From NCBI GenBank assembly GCA_034521715.1, contig JAXHLY010000002.1, positions 62,001 to 126,000 on the forward strand: DNA of 64,000 nt, in the 5' to 3' direction. The stretch comes from Methylohalomonas sp034521715 (GTDB lineage Bacteria; Pseudomonadota; Gammaproteobacteria; Methylohalomonadales; Methylohalomonadaceae). Shown piece by piece: positions 18,087-27,317 of this stretch. Each line of letters opens with the position of its first letter. Within the stretch, counting starts at the first letter, position 1. The notes below the pieces were generated by a model. It did not search any database and was not told the origin of the DNA. It saw nothing but the letters and a program-made list of their open reading frames with translations. The position numbers and the translations under genes were made by a program.

Positions 18087-18164
18087 TCAACGCACGTAGA
18101 CGTACGCGGTGACCTCGAAGCCGAGGCGCAGGTCACAGTAGGCAGGGTCTTGCCATTGTTTCAT
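18087..18164 (-). CDS. pqqA: PQQ precursor peptide
   Basis: A 25-residue peptide from ATG 18164, preceded by AAGGAGA eight bases upstream. The sequence MKQWQDPAYCDLRLGFEVTA then YVYVR contains the conserved Glu17 and Tyr21 (E-x3-Y) that become PQQ. It follows the PqqA pattern DLRxGFEVTxY. The neighbours pqqD and pqqE support the call. This gene is too small for ordinary gene finding and would be missed. Confidence 0.93.
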   Translation of the reverse strand: MKQWQDPAYCDLRLGFEVTAYVYVR

Positions 18165-18472
18165 GATGATTCTCCTTGCTTTTCTCTCTTCAGTTACATG
18201 ACGACCCGCTTGACGGGTACTGGGGAAACAACCGCGTTTTGACGACAATCGCGGCCCTGATTAAATAAGCAAAACAGATGCCAATTATTGGCGCGACAAC
18301 ATGATCATGATTTTCAATAGATTATTGTAACCACTTGATTAAACTGGAATAAGTCTCAAGTCTAAAGTGATAGTTTTCAGCCAGGCAGGTGGTTGCAGAG
18401 AGCCATTGTGGGGCTATTGCACGTACTTTCGGCATCCATCCGCCGGCATGCTGCGGACGGATCTTTGAAGAC
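18165..18472. promoter_or_regulatory. Intergenic region between nirN and pqqA
   Basis: About 300 AT-rich bases holding the pqqA leader and ribosome-binding site. I see no FNR-type box and no clear terminator for the nir operon. No coding sequence is supported. Confidence 0.4.
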
Positions 18473-20023
18473 CTAGTGGCTGGTGCCGGTGGAACCGCTG
18501 ATTCTGTTATAGACGTTGTATTTGCCGGACGGCCTGCGCATCGGCAGGCGTTTGATCTCTTCCAGAGTATGGGCGTCGTAGATCACCACTGCCCCCTCGT
18601 TTTCCCACACACTGACGAGGGCATAGCGGCCGTGGCGGTCAAATTCGACATGCGCCGAGGTCGCACCCGGTGTAGGCACCAGTGTACGGACGATTTCCAG
18701 GCTGTTCTTGTCGATAATGTGCATGCGATCGTTGTCCGGGCCGAAAAATACGTCGACCCAGGCATACGGCGTGGCTTCATGGCTGCGCATAAAAAAGCCG
18801 GGTCCCGCGGTCTCGATACGGCGGATGACCTGCCAGGTTTCGACATCGATGACACTGACCATGCCCGCCTTGAAATCGGGCGTGGCCATGACCGTGCGAT
18901 CCTTGTATTGCCAGGTAATACAGGAGGCCAGGTGCGGCAGCCCGGGCAGATCGATCCCGGCAATGCGGCGGCCGACGTCCAGATTGATAACCTGCGCCCC
19001 TTCCGTGTCACGCGCGGTGCCGATGACGTGCCGATAATCGGGGCTGAAACAGAGATCATCCAGATAGTGATCCAGGCGGATGCGCCGGACGGGGAACCGG
19101 GTATCGTCGGCGATGCCCTCGGCATAGCGGTAGTCATGCACCAGGCCCGGATACACGGGTTCGCGATCATCGCCGTACGGGATCTCCCAGATTTCGGCCA
19201 TGTCCTTGAGCGCCACCACAAAGCTGGAGCGGGCCGGGGCGTCATAGACGGCGCTGACCCGCGAGCTGCGATCGCCCTTGCCGGTCACGGGTATCACCGC
19301 CAGCGGCGCGAGGTCGCCGGCGTCCAGCATGACCAGTTGATGGGGCAGGTAGTTGCCGACCAGTACATAGCGGCCGTCGCCGGAAACCGCCAGATTGCGG
19401 GTGTTGATGCCGGCGCGGATTTCGGCCACCACTTCCAGCCCGTATAAATCATATTTGCTGATCCAGCCGTCGCGTGAGGCCAGGTAGGTAAAGCGGCCGT
19501 CGGGCGAGAACTTGGGGCCACCGTGCAAAGCGCGGTGAGTTGCAAATCGATGAATGGGTTCGAGACGATCACCATCGAGAATAGTGATGTGGTGATCACC
19601 TTTTTCCACAATCAGGAACAGGTTCAGGGGATCGGCCGCGTAAACCGGTGCGTCCGCCAGCGTCTGCGTTGGCACACTGTGGCTGTGCTGCATGTCCGCG
19701 AGTGTCCACTCAGGCGGTGCCGGCGGCGGTTCGAAAATGTAATCGGCCAGGCTCTCGACCTCGGCGGCCGACAGTTTCCCGCCAAAGGCGGGCATTTGCG
19801 TGGCCGGACGGCCATCACGGATAACGTCCATGGCCGCCTCGCGATCAAGGCGTTCGAAATTTCCGGGCACCAGGGCCGGTCCGCTGCCGCCCAGCCGATC
19901 GGTGCCGTGGCAGGCGGCGCAATGCTGTTCGTACAGGCGCTCCGCGGCGTCGATATTGCTGGTCGCGGAAATGGCGGCCAGCAGCAGTGCCAGTCCGCTG
20001 GCGTGACGGCTAACCGGCCGCAT
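18473..20023 (-). CDS. nirN: Cytochrome cd1-like dihydro-heme d1 dehydrogenase NirN
   Basis: 516 residues from ATG 20023: a signal peptide (ALLLAAISATSNIDA), a c-type heme motif CAACH near residue 36, then an eight-bladed propeller similar to NirS (PKFSPDGRFTYLASRDGWIS, GRYVLVGNYLPHQLVMLDAG, GPGFFMRSHEATPYAWVDVF). NirN performs the last step of heme d1 synthesis by oxidising the dihydro form. It differs from NirS in lacking the paired active-site histidines in PHPGRG and ATSHLG. It is the last gene of the nir operon; its start overlaps the nirJ stop by 14 bases. No frameshift. Confidence 0.88.
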   Translation of the reverse strand: MRPVSRHASGLALLLAAISATSNIDAAERLYEQHCAACHGTDRLGGSGPALVPGNFERLDREAAMDVIRDGRPATQMPAFGGKLSAAEVESLADYIFEPPPAPPEWTLADMQHSHSVPTQTLADAPVYAADPLNLFLIVEKGDHHITILDGDRLEPIHRFATHRALHGGPKFSPDGRFTYLASRDGWISKYDLYGLEVVAEIRAGINTRNLAVSGDGRYVLVGNYLPHQLVMLDAGDLAPLAVIPVTGKGDRSSRVSAVYDAPARSSFVVALKDMAEIWEIPYGDDREPVYPGLVHDYRYAEGIADDTRFPVRRIRLDHYLDDLCFSPDYRHVIGTARDTEGAQVINLDVGRRIAGIDLPGLPHLASCITWQYKDRTVMATPDFKAGMVSVIDVETWQVIRRIETAGPGFFMRSHEATPYAWVDVFFGPDNDRMHIIDKNSLEIVRTLVPTPGATSAHVEFDRHGRYALVSVWENEGAVVIYDAHTLEEIKRLPMRRPSGKYNVYNRISGSTGTSH

Positions 20024-21182
20024 CCGCAGGGACCACGTCCGGTGCGGCGATGCCGATTTCGTCATCCGTGAGATAACAGCCGGGATCCTCGGCCCAGGCG
20101 TCACCGCTGGATTGCCAGGCGCGCACGCGGGTATTACCACCGCAGATCGCCAGGTACCGGCAGCGACCGCAGCGGCCCGTCACCGGCCGCGGCCGCCGGC
20201 GCAGACCGGCCATGAGCGGATCCGAGGTGTCACGCCAGATGGCGGAAAATGGCTGTTTGCGGACATTGCCGAGGATGTGGTGCCACCAGAAGGTATCGGG
20301 GTGGACATTGCCGAGGTTGTCGATGTTGGCGATATTCACGCCGGAGGCGTTGCCGCCCCACTGCTCCAGGCGCGTGCGAATGTGTTCAAGCCGGTGCGGG
20401 AAATGGCGTGCCACCCAGTGCAGCAGATAGACGCCGTCGGCATCGTTGTTACCGGTGACGTATTCGCGCCGTCCACCGGCCTGCGCGTCCTGCCAGGCAC
20501 GCTCGAACAGCAGGTCCATGCAGTCACGGGTCATGGCGTGCATCGCGTCGTCGCCGCGGTTGCGGCCACCGCGGCCGGCGTAATTCAGGTGTGAAAGGTA
20601 GAACTTGTCGACACACTTGGCTTCCATCAGGTCCAGCAGCTGCGGCAGTTCGGCGGCATTATTGCGCGTCAGGGTGAAGCGCAGGCCGACCTTGATGCCG
20701 TGGTCCCGGCACAGGCGTACCGCATGCAGGGAATCATCGAAGGCGCCGTCGCGGCGCCGGAAGCGGTCGTGGGTCGCGCGCAGACCGTCGAGGCTGATGC
20801 CGACGTAGTCGTAACCGGCGGCGGCGATGGCGCCGATATTGGATCCGTCGATGAGGGTACCGTTGCTGGACAGGCCGACATAGAAGCCCAGTTCCCTGGC
20901 GTGACGGGTGATCGTGAAAATGTCCGGGTGCAGCAGCGGTTCGCCGCCGGAAAGTATCAGCACCGGCACACCGAAGGCCCTGAGATCGGCCATGGTTTCC
21001 AGGATTTCGTCGGTGCGCAGTTCGCCGGCGAAGTCGATATCGGCGGAGGTTGAGTAGCAGTGCCGGCAGGTGAGGTTGCAGCGCCGGATCAGGTTCCAGA
21101 TCACCACCGGCCCTGATGGCGTCCGCGGTACCGCGGCGGTCGGCTGGCAAATTTCGCGCATGAACTGGCTGAGTCGGAACAT
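20010..21182 (-). CDS. nirJ: Heme d1 biosynthesis radical SAM protein NirJ
   Basis: 390 residues. Radical SAM motif CNLTCRHCYS near residue 40, SAM-binding LSGGEPLLHPD, and a C-terminal SPASM-type cysteine cluster CGRCRYLAICGGNTRVRA ending in DPGCYL. NirJ removes the propionate side chains of didecarboxysiroheme to give the keto groups of heme d1. The start ATG 21182 lies five bases after the nirH stop. Longer open sequence upstream overlaps nirH and is not used. No frameshift. Confidence 0.93.
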   Translation of the reverse strand: MFRLSQFMREICQPTAAVPRTPSGPVVIWNLIRRCNLTCRHCYSTSADIDFAGELRTDEILETMADLRAFGVPVLILSGGEPLLHPDIFTITRHARELGFYVGLSSNGTLIDGSNIGAIAAAGYDYVGISLDGLRATHDRFRRRDGAFDDSLHAVRLCRDHGIKVGLRFTLTRNNAAELPQLLDLMEAKCVDKFYLSHLNYAGRGGRNRGDDAMHAMTRDCMDLLFERAWQDAQAGGRREYVTGNNDADGVYLLHWVARHFPHRLEHIRTRLEQWGGNASGVNIANIDNLGNVHPDTFWWHHILGNVRKQPFSAIWRDTSDPLMAGLRRRPRPVTGRCGRCRYLAICGGNTRVRAWQSSGDAWAEDPGCYLTDDEIGIAAPDVVPADAAG

Positions 21183-21186
21183 GGTT

Positions 21187-21726
21187 TTACTCCAGGCTGA
21201 GCGCGGCCGGCGCCGGTAGCCGCAGACCGGTCTTCTTGAGTATGCGGCTGCTGTAGAGCACCGCGCGCCCGCGCACCGCTTCACCCAGCAGGTCGGCGAT
21301 GGCATCGACCATGGCCTCGGTCTCGTCGCGGTTATGGCCGTGGACCATGGCGAACAGGTTATAGGGCCAGATCGGCGGTTGCCGGCGGCGATGGTAACAA
21401 TGGCTGACAAACGGTAGGGCGGCGACCCGCTGTCCCAGATCGTGAATGCGGGTATCCGGCAGGTCCCACACGCTCATGGCATTGGCGCGATAGCCGAGCC
21501 GGTAGTGATTCGGTACCAGGGCTATGCGGCGGATCACGCCGCAGGCCATCATGTATCGCAGGCGCCGGCGGACTTCCGCCGCCGGCAGACCGAGGCGCTC
21601 GGCAACGGCGTCATAGGGCCGGGCCGTGAGCGGCAGGCCGGCCTGGGTAGCAGCAATAATCCGGCGGTCAACGGCATCGGGCCGGCAGCCGCGGTCGCCT
21701 ACCACGGTCGCTGGATGCCGGCTCAT
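21187..21726 (-). CDS. nirH: Siroheme decarboxylase subunit NirH
   Basis: 179 residues of the AsnC/Lrp-like siroheme decarboxylase family. An N-terminal winged helix (DRRIIAATQAGLPLTARPYDAVAERLGL) precedes the AsnC-type domain with YRLGYRANAMSVWDLPD and WPYNLFAMVHGHNRDE. NirDLGH together decarboxylate siroheme to didecarboxysiroheme. The ATG 21726 overlaps the nirG stop (ATGA). It resembles NirL most closely among its neighbours, consistent with duplication. Confidence 0.9.
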   Translation of the reverse strand: MSRHPATVVGDRGCRPDAVDRRIIAATQAGLPLTARPYDAVAERLGLPAAEVRRRLRYMMACGVIRRIALVPNHYRLGYRANAMSVWDLPDTRIHDLGQRVAALPFVSHCYHRRRQPPIWPYNLFAMVHGHNRDETEAMVDAIADLLGEAVRGRAVLYSSRILKKTGLRLPAPAALSLE

Positions 21727-22166
21727 GGCTTCAGCCTCAGGTGCACGCAGAACTCCTCCTCCTTCGGAAAGCTGTAGACTTGGCAGCCGCTGGCGGTTTC
21801 GATCTCCCGCGTGACCTCGTCGATGCGCTGTGGTGTCTCCGCGGCCAGCACGAACCACATGTTGAGCCCGTGTTCGCGGGCGTAGTTATGGGCGACCTCC
21901 GGAAAGCTGTTGACCACTGCGGCAATCTGATCGAATTCCGCTTCCGGCGCGCTCAGGGCACACAGCATGAAGGCGCCGCCCATGCGCTCGACGTTGTAAA
22001 GCGGGCCGAAGCGGCTGGCTGTATCTGCGGACAGCAGGCCGTCAATGCGATCGATGAGCTCGTCCTCGGTCAGGCCCAGTTCCGCCGCGACGTCGGCGAA
22101 GGGCTGTTGCGTGATCGGAAAATCCGACTGCAATCGATCCACGATCAGGCGGTCTATGGCATCCAT
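21723..22166 (-). CDS. nirG: Siroheme decarboxylase subunit NirG
   Basis: 147 residues. The start MDAIDRLIVDRLQSDFPITQQPFADVA and the domain-end AHNYAREHGLNMWFVLAAETP mark the NirD/NirG branch, which has HNYxREHxxNxWFV rather than the WPYNLF of NirH/NirL. Pairs with NirL or NirH to act on siroheme. It overlaps nirL by 13 bases and nirH by four. Confidence 0.9.
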   Translation of the reverse strand: MDAIDRLIVDRLQSDFPITQQPFADVAAELGLTEDELIDRIDGLLSADTASRFGPLYNVERMGGAFMLCALSAPEAEFDQIAAVVNSFPEVAHNYAREHGLNMWFVLAAETPQRIDEVTREIETASGCQVYSFPKEEEFCVHLRLKP

Positions 22167-22668
22167 GTACCGGCCTCCCTGGCTGGCTGGGCGTATTTCG
22201 CGCCGCACTGCTGAATCGGCGCAGGCTGAAGAGGATCTCGTGCGGGCAGCCGGCCAGCGGCGGCTGCGACGCAAGCCCTTCTATCAGGTTGCCGACATCG
22301 CCGCGGTCGCGGCCGTGGACCATGCAGAACAGATTGTAGGGCCAGTCCGGCGGCCGCCGCGGCCGCCGGTAGCACAGGGTGATGCCGGGCTGGCCCGCCA
22401 GCCAGCGGCCGGCCGTGTCCACCCGCCGCTCGTCGATATCCCAGACCACCATGGCGTTGGCGCGATAGCCGAGTTCCCGGTGCCGGACCACGACACCGAA
22501 ACGCTTGATGAGTCCGGCATCGTCCATGCGGCGGATGCGCCGGCATACTTCGGCCTCCGTCAGTCCGAGTCCGGCGGCGATGGCGACGTATGGCCGCGGC
22601 ACCAGCGGCAGGCCGTCCTGGATAGCGGCGATGAGCCGCCAGTCGGTGGTGTCCGGTGTCTGGCTCAT
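22154..22668 (-). CDS. nirL: Siroheme decarboxylase subunit NirL (one frameshift near the end)
   Basis: MSQTPDTTDWRLIAAIQDGL starts an AsnC-type siroheme decarboxylase subunit with RELGYRANAMVVWDIDE and WPYNLFCMVHGRDRGD. After CPHEILFSLRRF the frame is lost near 22215. The adjacent frame gives QQCGAKYAQPAREAG and a stop at 22154, matching the usual NirL end (RRFKQxGARY). Corrected length about 171 residues. Start overlaps nirD by four bases. Confidence 0.9.
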
Positions 22669-23162
22669 CGCAGTGAAAATCCGAGATCGATGTGATAACT
22701 GGCAAGCATGGGCAGGGCCATGACTTTATATCCGGTAGCTGTCTCGATGCGGCCGATAACGGCTTCAATACCGGCCTGGTCGCGGCCGGTGGCCACGAAC
22801 CACAGATTGAAGCGGTGTTCGCGCTGGTAATTGTGATTGACTTCGGGCTGGGCATTGACGTACCCGGCCACCCGATCCAGGCAGTCCGCCGGTACGGCCA
22901 TGGCCGCGAGGCAGCTGCTGCCGATACTGTGCGGCCGGAATACCGGGCCGATGCGGCTGATACAGCCACGCAACTGCAGCCTGGAGAGCCGCCCAAGGAC
23001 TTCCGTCTCGGTGATGTCCAACCGCCGTGCGAGTTCTGCATAGGGCTGCGGGATGATCGGGAAGCCATGCTGGAATTCATCCAGCAGCCGCCAGTCGAGC
23101 GCATCCAGATCCGCTTCGCGTGCGGCTGTCGAACCGGAGGCAAGCTCGTGAACCGCGGTCAT
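22665..23162 (-). CDS. nirD: Siroheme decarboxylase subunit NirD
   Basis: 165 residues, with a winged helix (LDWRLLDEFQHGFPIIPQPY) and the AsnC domain containing EVNHNYQREHRFNLWFVATG. This is the NirD/G branch. The ATG overlaps the nirF stop by four bases at 23159-23162, keeping the whole operon translationally coupled. No frameshift. Confidence 0.92.
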   Translation of the reverse strand: MTAVHELASGSTAAREADLDALDWRLLDEFQHGFPIIPQPYAELARRLDITETEVLGRLSRLQLRGCISRIGPVFRPHSIGSSCLAAMAVPADCLDRVAGYVNAQPEVNHNYQREHRFNLWFVATGRDQAGIEAVIGRIETATGYKVMALPMLASYHIDLGFSLR

Positions 23163-24331
23163 AATCCGATCCGGTGCGCCCGCGCGGCGAAAAAGATCCC
23201 GCTTGGCGTCGCGGCCTCTATCCTGGCGATACGTTTGAGGCGTTCGGTGTTATAGACATCGACACGATCCTCGTCGCGTACCGAGACCCAGACCGCCTCG
23301 CCGTTGGGTGAAAATTCCATGTGCAGCACACCCTTGCCCGGCCGCAGCTCTTTCACGACTTTCATGCCGGCGACATCGATTACCTGTATGCGATCGTTGT
23401 GCGGTGGCGCGAAGTTGACCCAGACCTGGCGGCCGTCAGGCCGGGCGACTGCGAAGACCGGTTGACCGGCCAGCGGGATCCGGCGGGTTTCCTCCCAGTC
23501 GCGGGTATCCACCACCAGCAGCTCATGGCGGCCGACTGCCGGCAGGAAGGCGTGGTCGCCGGCCACCGCCCAGCCTTCCAGGTGCGGCATCTTGTAGACC
23601 GGCAGCGGTTTCTCGCTACGGCCGTAGTGATCGAGAATGCGGCGCGGGCCTGACTCCGGGTTTTCCAGATCGAGCAGCACCAGGCCGTCCTCGCCGAACA
23701 GGCCGGCGATGTAAAAGCGGCCATCCGGGGTTATGAGGGCGTCATAGGGCTGGCGGCCGATGTCGCGGAAGCGGGTGATTTGCGGATCGTCACCGCTACT
23801 GAAATCCGCCACCCAGATCTCGCCGGCATCGTAGAGGCTGAACACGAAACGTTGCCCCGGCGCGTCGACCAGGCCCACGACCTTCGAGCGTTCGCCGCTC
23901 TCGCCGACGGCCGGGATTTCTGTTACCGGTTCGAGGCCGTCGGCGGTGAACACGTTGACGCCGCCGGGTTCGTAATTGGCCACCGCGACCAGCCGGCCGT
24001 CACGGGAGATCGCGCCGCCGATGCTGTTCCCCGCCTGCATGCGCCGGTTAATGATACGCCCGGCCGTCAGGTCGACCTGGGTGAGGCCGCCGTCGCGGCC
24101 GAAGACATAGGCACGCTGTTCATTGCGGGAAAACTTGATGGATGCGTGGGATAAATCGCCGAGGCCGGTAATCCGTTGCAGCGATTTGCGTGCGTCGACA
24201 TTTACCAGTTGCAGCGAACCGCTGGCGCGCTCCACAATCAGCCCGAGATCGCCGGCAGCGTCAGTGCCGACAGTCATGACACCGGCGCCCAGCAGTACAG
24301 CGGCCACGTACGCTTTGCGTATCTTATTCAT
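23159..24331 (-). CDS. nirF: Heme d1 biosynthesis protein NirF
   Basis: About 390 residues. The most likely start is ATG 24331, which overlaps the nirC end by eight bases; ATGs at 24337 and 24343 are also possible. A signal peptide (YVAAVLLGAGVMTVGTDAAG) sends it to the periplasm, and the rest is a NirS-like propeller (NSIGGAISRDGRLVAVANYEPGG, GVLHMEFSPNGEAVWVSVRD). NirF binds heme d1 intermediates and acts with NirN in maturation. No heme c motif. Intact. Confidence 0.92.
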   Translation of the reverse strand: MNKIRKAYVAAVLLGAGVMTVGTDAAGDLGLIVERASGSLQLVNVDARKSLQRITGLGDLSHASIKFSRNEQRAYVFGRDGGLTQVDLTAGRIINRRMQAGNSIGGAISRDGRLVAVANYEPGGVNVFTADGLEPVTEIPAVGESGERSKVVGLVDAPGQRFVFSLYDAGEIWVADFSSGDDPQITRFRDIGRQPYDALITPDGRFYIAGLFGEDGLVLLDLENPESGPRRILDHYGRSEKPLPVYKMPHLEGWAVAGDHAFLPAVGRHELLVVDTRDWEETRRIPLAGQPVFAVARPDGRQVWVNFAPPHNDRIQVIDVAGMKVVKELRPGKGVLHMEFSPNGEAVWVSVRDEDRVDVYNTERLKRIARIEAATPSGIFFAARAHRIGL

Positions 24332-24662
24332 CTTCATCGGCATCCGGTGCGCGTTTCAGGACAGTGACAATCCAGCGCGCCTCTTCTGCATTGAGCAGGC
24401 CGCGCCAGCCCGGCATTGGCGTGCCCGGCCGGCCATCCAGGATCGTGTCGACAAGCAGTGACGCTGGCTTACCGTCCAGCGCCGCCGCCGTCAGCGGCGG
24501 CCCGAGGCCGCCCTGCAGTGTCAGGCCGTGACAGGCACCGCAGTCATGGCGCAAGAGTGATCGCAGTCGCACCGTATCGAGATCCGCGGCCGCGGCATTG
24601 GCTGTCGCCGGCAACAGTGCCAGTGCCAACGGCCAACGCACGCGGATCCCGGTCGGCCACAT
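24324..24662 (-). CDS. nirC: c-type cytochrome NirC
   Basis: A 112-residue exported monoheme cytochrome. A signal peptide (LALALLPATANA) is followed by CGACH near residue 41 and a distal methionine in TPMPGWRGLLN. NirC is the cytochrome c55x of nir operons, an electron shuttle or maturation partner for cd1. It lies 12 bases after nirS and overlaps nirF. Confidence 0.88.
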   Translation of the reverse strand: MWPTGIRVRWPLALALLPATANAAAADLDTVRLRSLLRHDCGACHGLTLQGGLGPPLTAAALDGKPASLLVDTILDGRPGTPMPGWRGLLNAEEARWIVTVLKRAPDADEDE

Positions 24663-24674
24663 CCGGCACCCCGC

Positions 24675-26411
24675 TCAGTACACGTCGTGCTGGGTGTTGT
24701 AGATGTTGAACTTGCCGGTCGGAGTGACGAGCCGTTCATCCTTGATGACATGCTTGAGCTCGCGGGTCTTGTCATCAAGGATCACGATCGCCGACTCCTG
24801 TTCCTTGCCGTTCCAGACCGAGAACCAGACTTCGTCGCCGGCCTTGTTGTATTCCGGCTGCACTACCCGCTTCGGGCCTTCACCGACATCCGCCCATTCG
24901 GCGATCGGCAGCACCTCGTGGCCGGCCTCCAGATCGTCGAGATCGAACACCGCGATGGACTGGCTGATTTCATTTTGCGGGTTCAGCGGGGTGTCCACCC
25001 ACAAGTTGCGTGACTCCGGATGGGTCTTGATGAACAGCGAGCCGCCGCCCTGGCCTTGCAGCTCGCGGACCACCTTCCAGGCATGCTCGGGGTGATTCTC
25101 CGGATCGGCGCCGATGAGCGCGATGCTGGCGTCACCGAGGTGGCTGGTGGCCCAGACCGGTCCATACTCCGGATCGATGAAATTGGCGCCGCGGCCCGGG
25201 TGCGGGGTGTTGCCGACATCGATCATCGAGGCAAGCTTGCGTTCGCGTGCGTCGACCACGGCGATCTTGTGCGACTGATTGGCGGCGGTGAGGAAGTAGC
25301 GCTTGGTGGAGTCCCAGCCGCCGTCATGAAGGAAGCGGGCCGTGTCGATCATGGTCACGGCCAGATTATCCAGGTCGGTGTAATCAACAAGCCAGACCTT
25401 GCCGGTTTCCTTGACGTTGACGATGAATTCCGGATGGGCATGCGAGGCGACGATGGCGGCCACACGCGGCTCGGGATGGTATTCCTGCGTATCCATGGTC
25501 ATGCCGCGGGTCGATACGACCTTGAGCGGTTCGAGTGTGTCCCCTTCCATGATCGTGAACTGGGGCGGCCAGTAGGTGCCGCCGATGGCGAAGTCGTCTT
25601 CATAGCCCTCGTATTTCGAGGTCTCGACCGAGCGGGCCTCGAGGCCGAGCTTGATCTCGGCAACCGTATCGGGCTTCTCCATCCACAGATCGATCAGGTC
25701 AACCTTGGCGTCGCGGCCGATGACGTAGATATAGCGCCCCGACGCCGACAGACGCGAGATGTGGACGGCGTAGCCGGTCTCGACAATGCTGATGATGTCC
25801 TTGCTGTCGCCGTCGATAAGCGCCACCTGGCCGGCATCACGCAGGGTAACCGAGAAGATGTTATCGAGGTTGTAGTCGTTCATGGGCTCGGTCGGGCGCT
25901 GGTCGGGCGGCACCTTGACGTTCCAGCTATCGCGCATCTCGGCCAGGCCCCATTCCGGCGGCTCGGGCGGCTCGTGCTGGACGAAGCGGGCCATCATGTC
26001 CACTTCCTCCTCGGTCAGCTCGCCGGACTGACCCCAGTCGGGCATGCCTGCAGGCGAGCCGTAAGTGATGAAGGCCTTGAGGACCTCGGTACCGCGCTCC
26101 TGGGTGATGTCGGGAGTCAGCGGCTTGCCGGTGGCGCCCTTGCGCAGGACGCCGGTGACAGCCGGCACAGCGCTCGAAGAAAATGCGTTGGGAATGGCGG
26201 AATTCGGATTCCGACATCTTCGGCGCACCGGGCGTGATGACGACCTTGCCTTCCTTGATTTCCTGGGGCGCGCTTTCGTAGATTTTCGCCGGGCTTGTCA
26301 ATCGGCATGCCCCCCGGCCGGCGCTTCCTCGGCGGCTGTGGCGAAGGGCACGAGACATAAGGCAAGCACGGCAATAGCGATTCTGGTGGTGCTGGTATGG
26401 TCGGAATGCAT
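24675..26411 (-). CDS. nirS: Cytochrome cd1 nitrite reductase (two frameshifts at N-terminus)
   Basis: Reduces nitrite to NO in the periplasm. ATG 26411 opens a signal peptide (IAIAVLALCLVPFATAA). The heme c motif is RCAGCH. The d1 domain keeps the proximal ligand histidine in GYAVHISRLSASGRYIYVIG and both active-site histidines in NTPHPGRGANF and VWATSHLGDAS. It ends PTGKFNIYNTQHDVY. The frame changes near 26295 (before IYESAPQEIKEGK) and near 26165 (after CAGCH). Corrected length is about 578 residues. An excellent FNR box lies 77 bases upstream. It is first in the nirSCFDLGHJN operon. Confidence 0.95.
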
Positions 26412-26487
26412 GATCTTCCCCTGTTCTGCTGGCGGTAATAGCGATATCGCAGTGATCCGCTGGAACATCCACAGGCGGGGTGATGCC

Positions 26488-26501
26488 TTGATGTACATCA
26501 A
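26488..26501. promoter_or_regulatory. FNR/DNR box upstream of nirS
   Basis: TTGATGTACATCAA is a perfect match to TTGAT-N4-ATCAA and a perfect palindrome, located 77 bases upstream of the nirS ATG. It predicts anaerobic/NO-dependent activation of the nir operon. Confidence 0.85.
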
Positions 26502-26840
26502 GGCATATCAGGGGGCTGAAGCGCTATATCACAACAGGATGGCGGCCGGGCAGCGGTGATCCTGTGTCAGGGGATATATTGCGGAATTGCTCCCCCGTCA
26601 ATTCGTATCCAATGATGGCAACCGGCCAGTACTGCAGGAATCGGATGATGAAACGGTGGTTGCCGAATATGTTGCGGACTTCGCTGAATAAATGTCCCTG
26701 AAATCTGAATTCACAGAAAATCTGTTCAGTGAAGCGATCCTGGGGCACATCTGTTGTTATCCGGATCAGCGGCAGGGGTTGATCGATTTTGCATTGATAT
26801 CGATATTTTCAGAAACAAAATCGGGTGGTTGTGAATGCGC
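26502..26840. promoter_or_regulatory. Intergenic region upstream of the nirS box
   Basis: About 340 bases between the nirS control site and the end of the hemerythrin gene. A 74-codon minus-strand ORF (26524-26748) exists but has no family features or ribosome-binding site that I can support. No further box found. Confidence 0.35.
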
Positions 26841-27233
26841 TCAGCCAATCATCCGGTGCAGGCGGGCATCCTCGGTGCGGAAGTGTTTCGCGAACCAGTC
26901 ACTGAGACGGTCCGCGAGATACTCTTCATCAAATTCACCATGATCGGCGTGGTAATCCATGATGTCACGTATGTCGTCCAGCAGTTTTTCGTGCTCGGCC
27001 TTGTGTTGCTGGTAGCGATCATATTTCCGCTTGCGCATGATCCTTTCTTCCAGCGCAAAGTGTGACGAGATATGTACATAGATCTCGCTCAGGGATGCCT
27101 GTATGTTGTCGGCAGAGTCATGCGCCCGGATACTCTCAAGGGTATCGTTGATCAGGCCGATGAGTTCCTGATGTTCATGGTCCACCGACTTGATGCCGGT
27201 GCTGAACTCCGGCCGCCATTCGAGCAGGTTCAT
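26841..27233 (-). CDS. Bacteriohemerythrin
   Basis: A 130-residue single-domain hemerythrin starting MNLLEWRPEF. All diiron ligands are in standard spacing: His21 in DHEHQ, His58 and Glu62 in HFALEE, His77 and His81 in HKAEH, His117 and Asp122 in HFRTED. Such proteins bind O2 (or NO) and are thought to store or deliver it. Placed just upstream of the nirS operon on the same strand, it could protect the anaerobic enzymes or sense gas. No FNR box lies directly before it. Intact. Confidence 0.92.
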   Translation of the reverse strand: MNLLEWRPEFSTGIKSVDHEHQELIGLINDTLESIRAHDSADNIQASLSEIYVHISSHFALEERIMRKRKYDRYQQHKAEHEKLLDDIRDIMDYHADHGEFDEEYLADRLSDWFAKHFRTEDARLHRMIG

Positions 27234-27317
27234 GGGACACTGTCTCCCCGGATCATAACCCGGTTGTTTGATACTGGGCACAACGCATTTTCGACATGAC
27301 ATGATGATATACCCCGC

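Noticed and set aside
18389..19447. A 352-codon plus-strand ORF
   Set aside because: Antisense to nirN, no domain and no promoter context.
25020..26237. A 405-codon plus-strand ORF
   Set aside because: Antisense to nirS; composition rich in G, A, V and R with no recognisable domain.
26524..26748. 74-codon minus ORF upstream of nirS
   Set aside because: No family, no clear ribosome-binding site, and the region is better explained as regulatory sequence.
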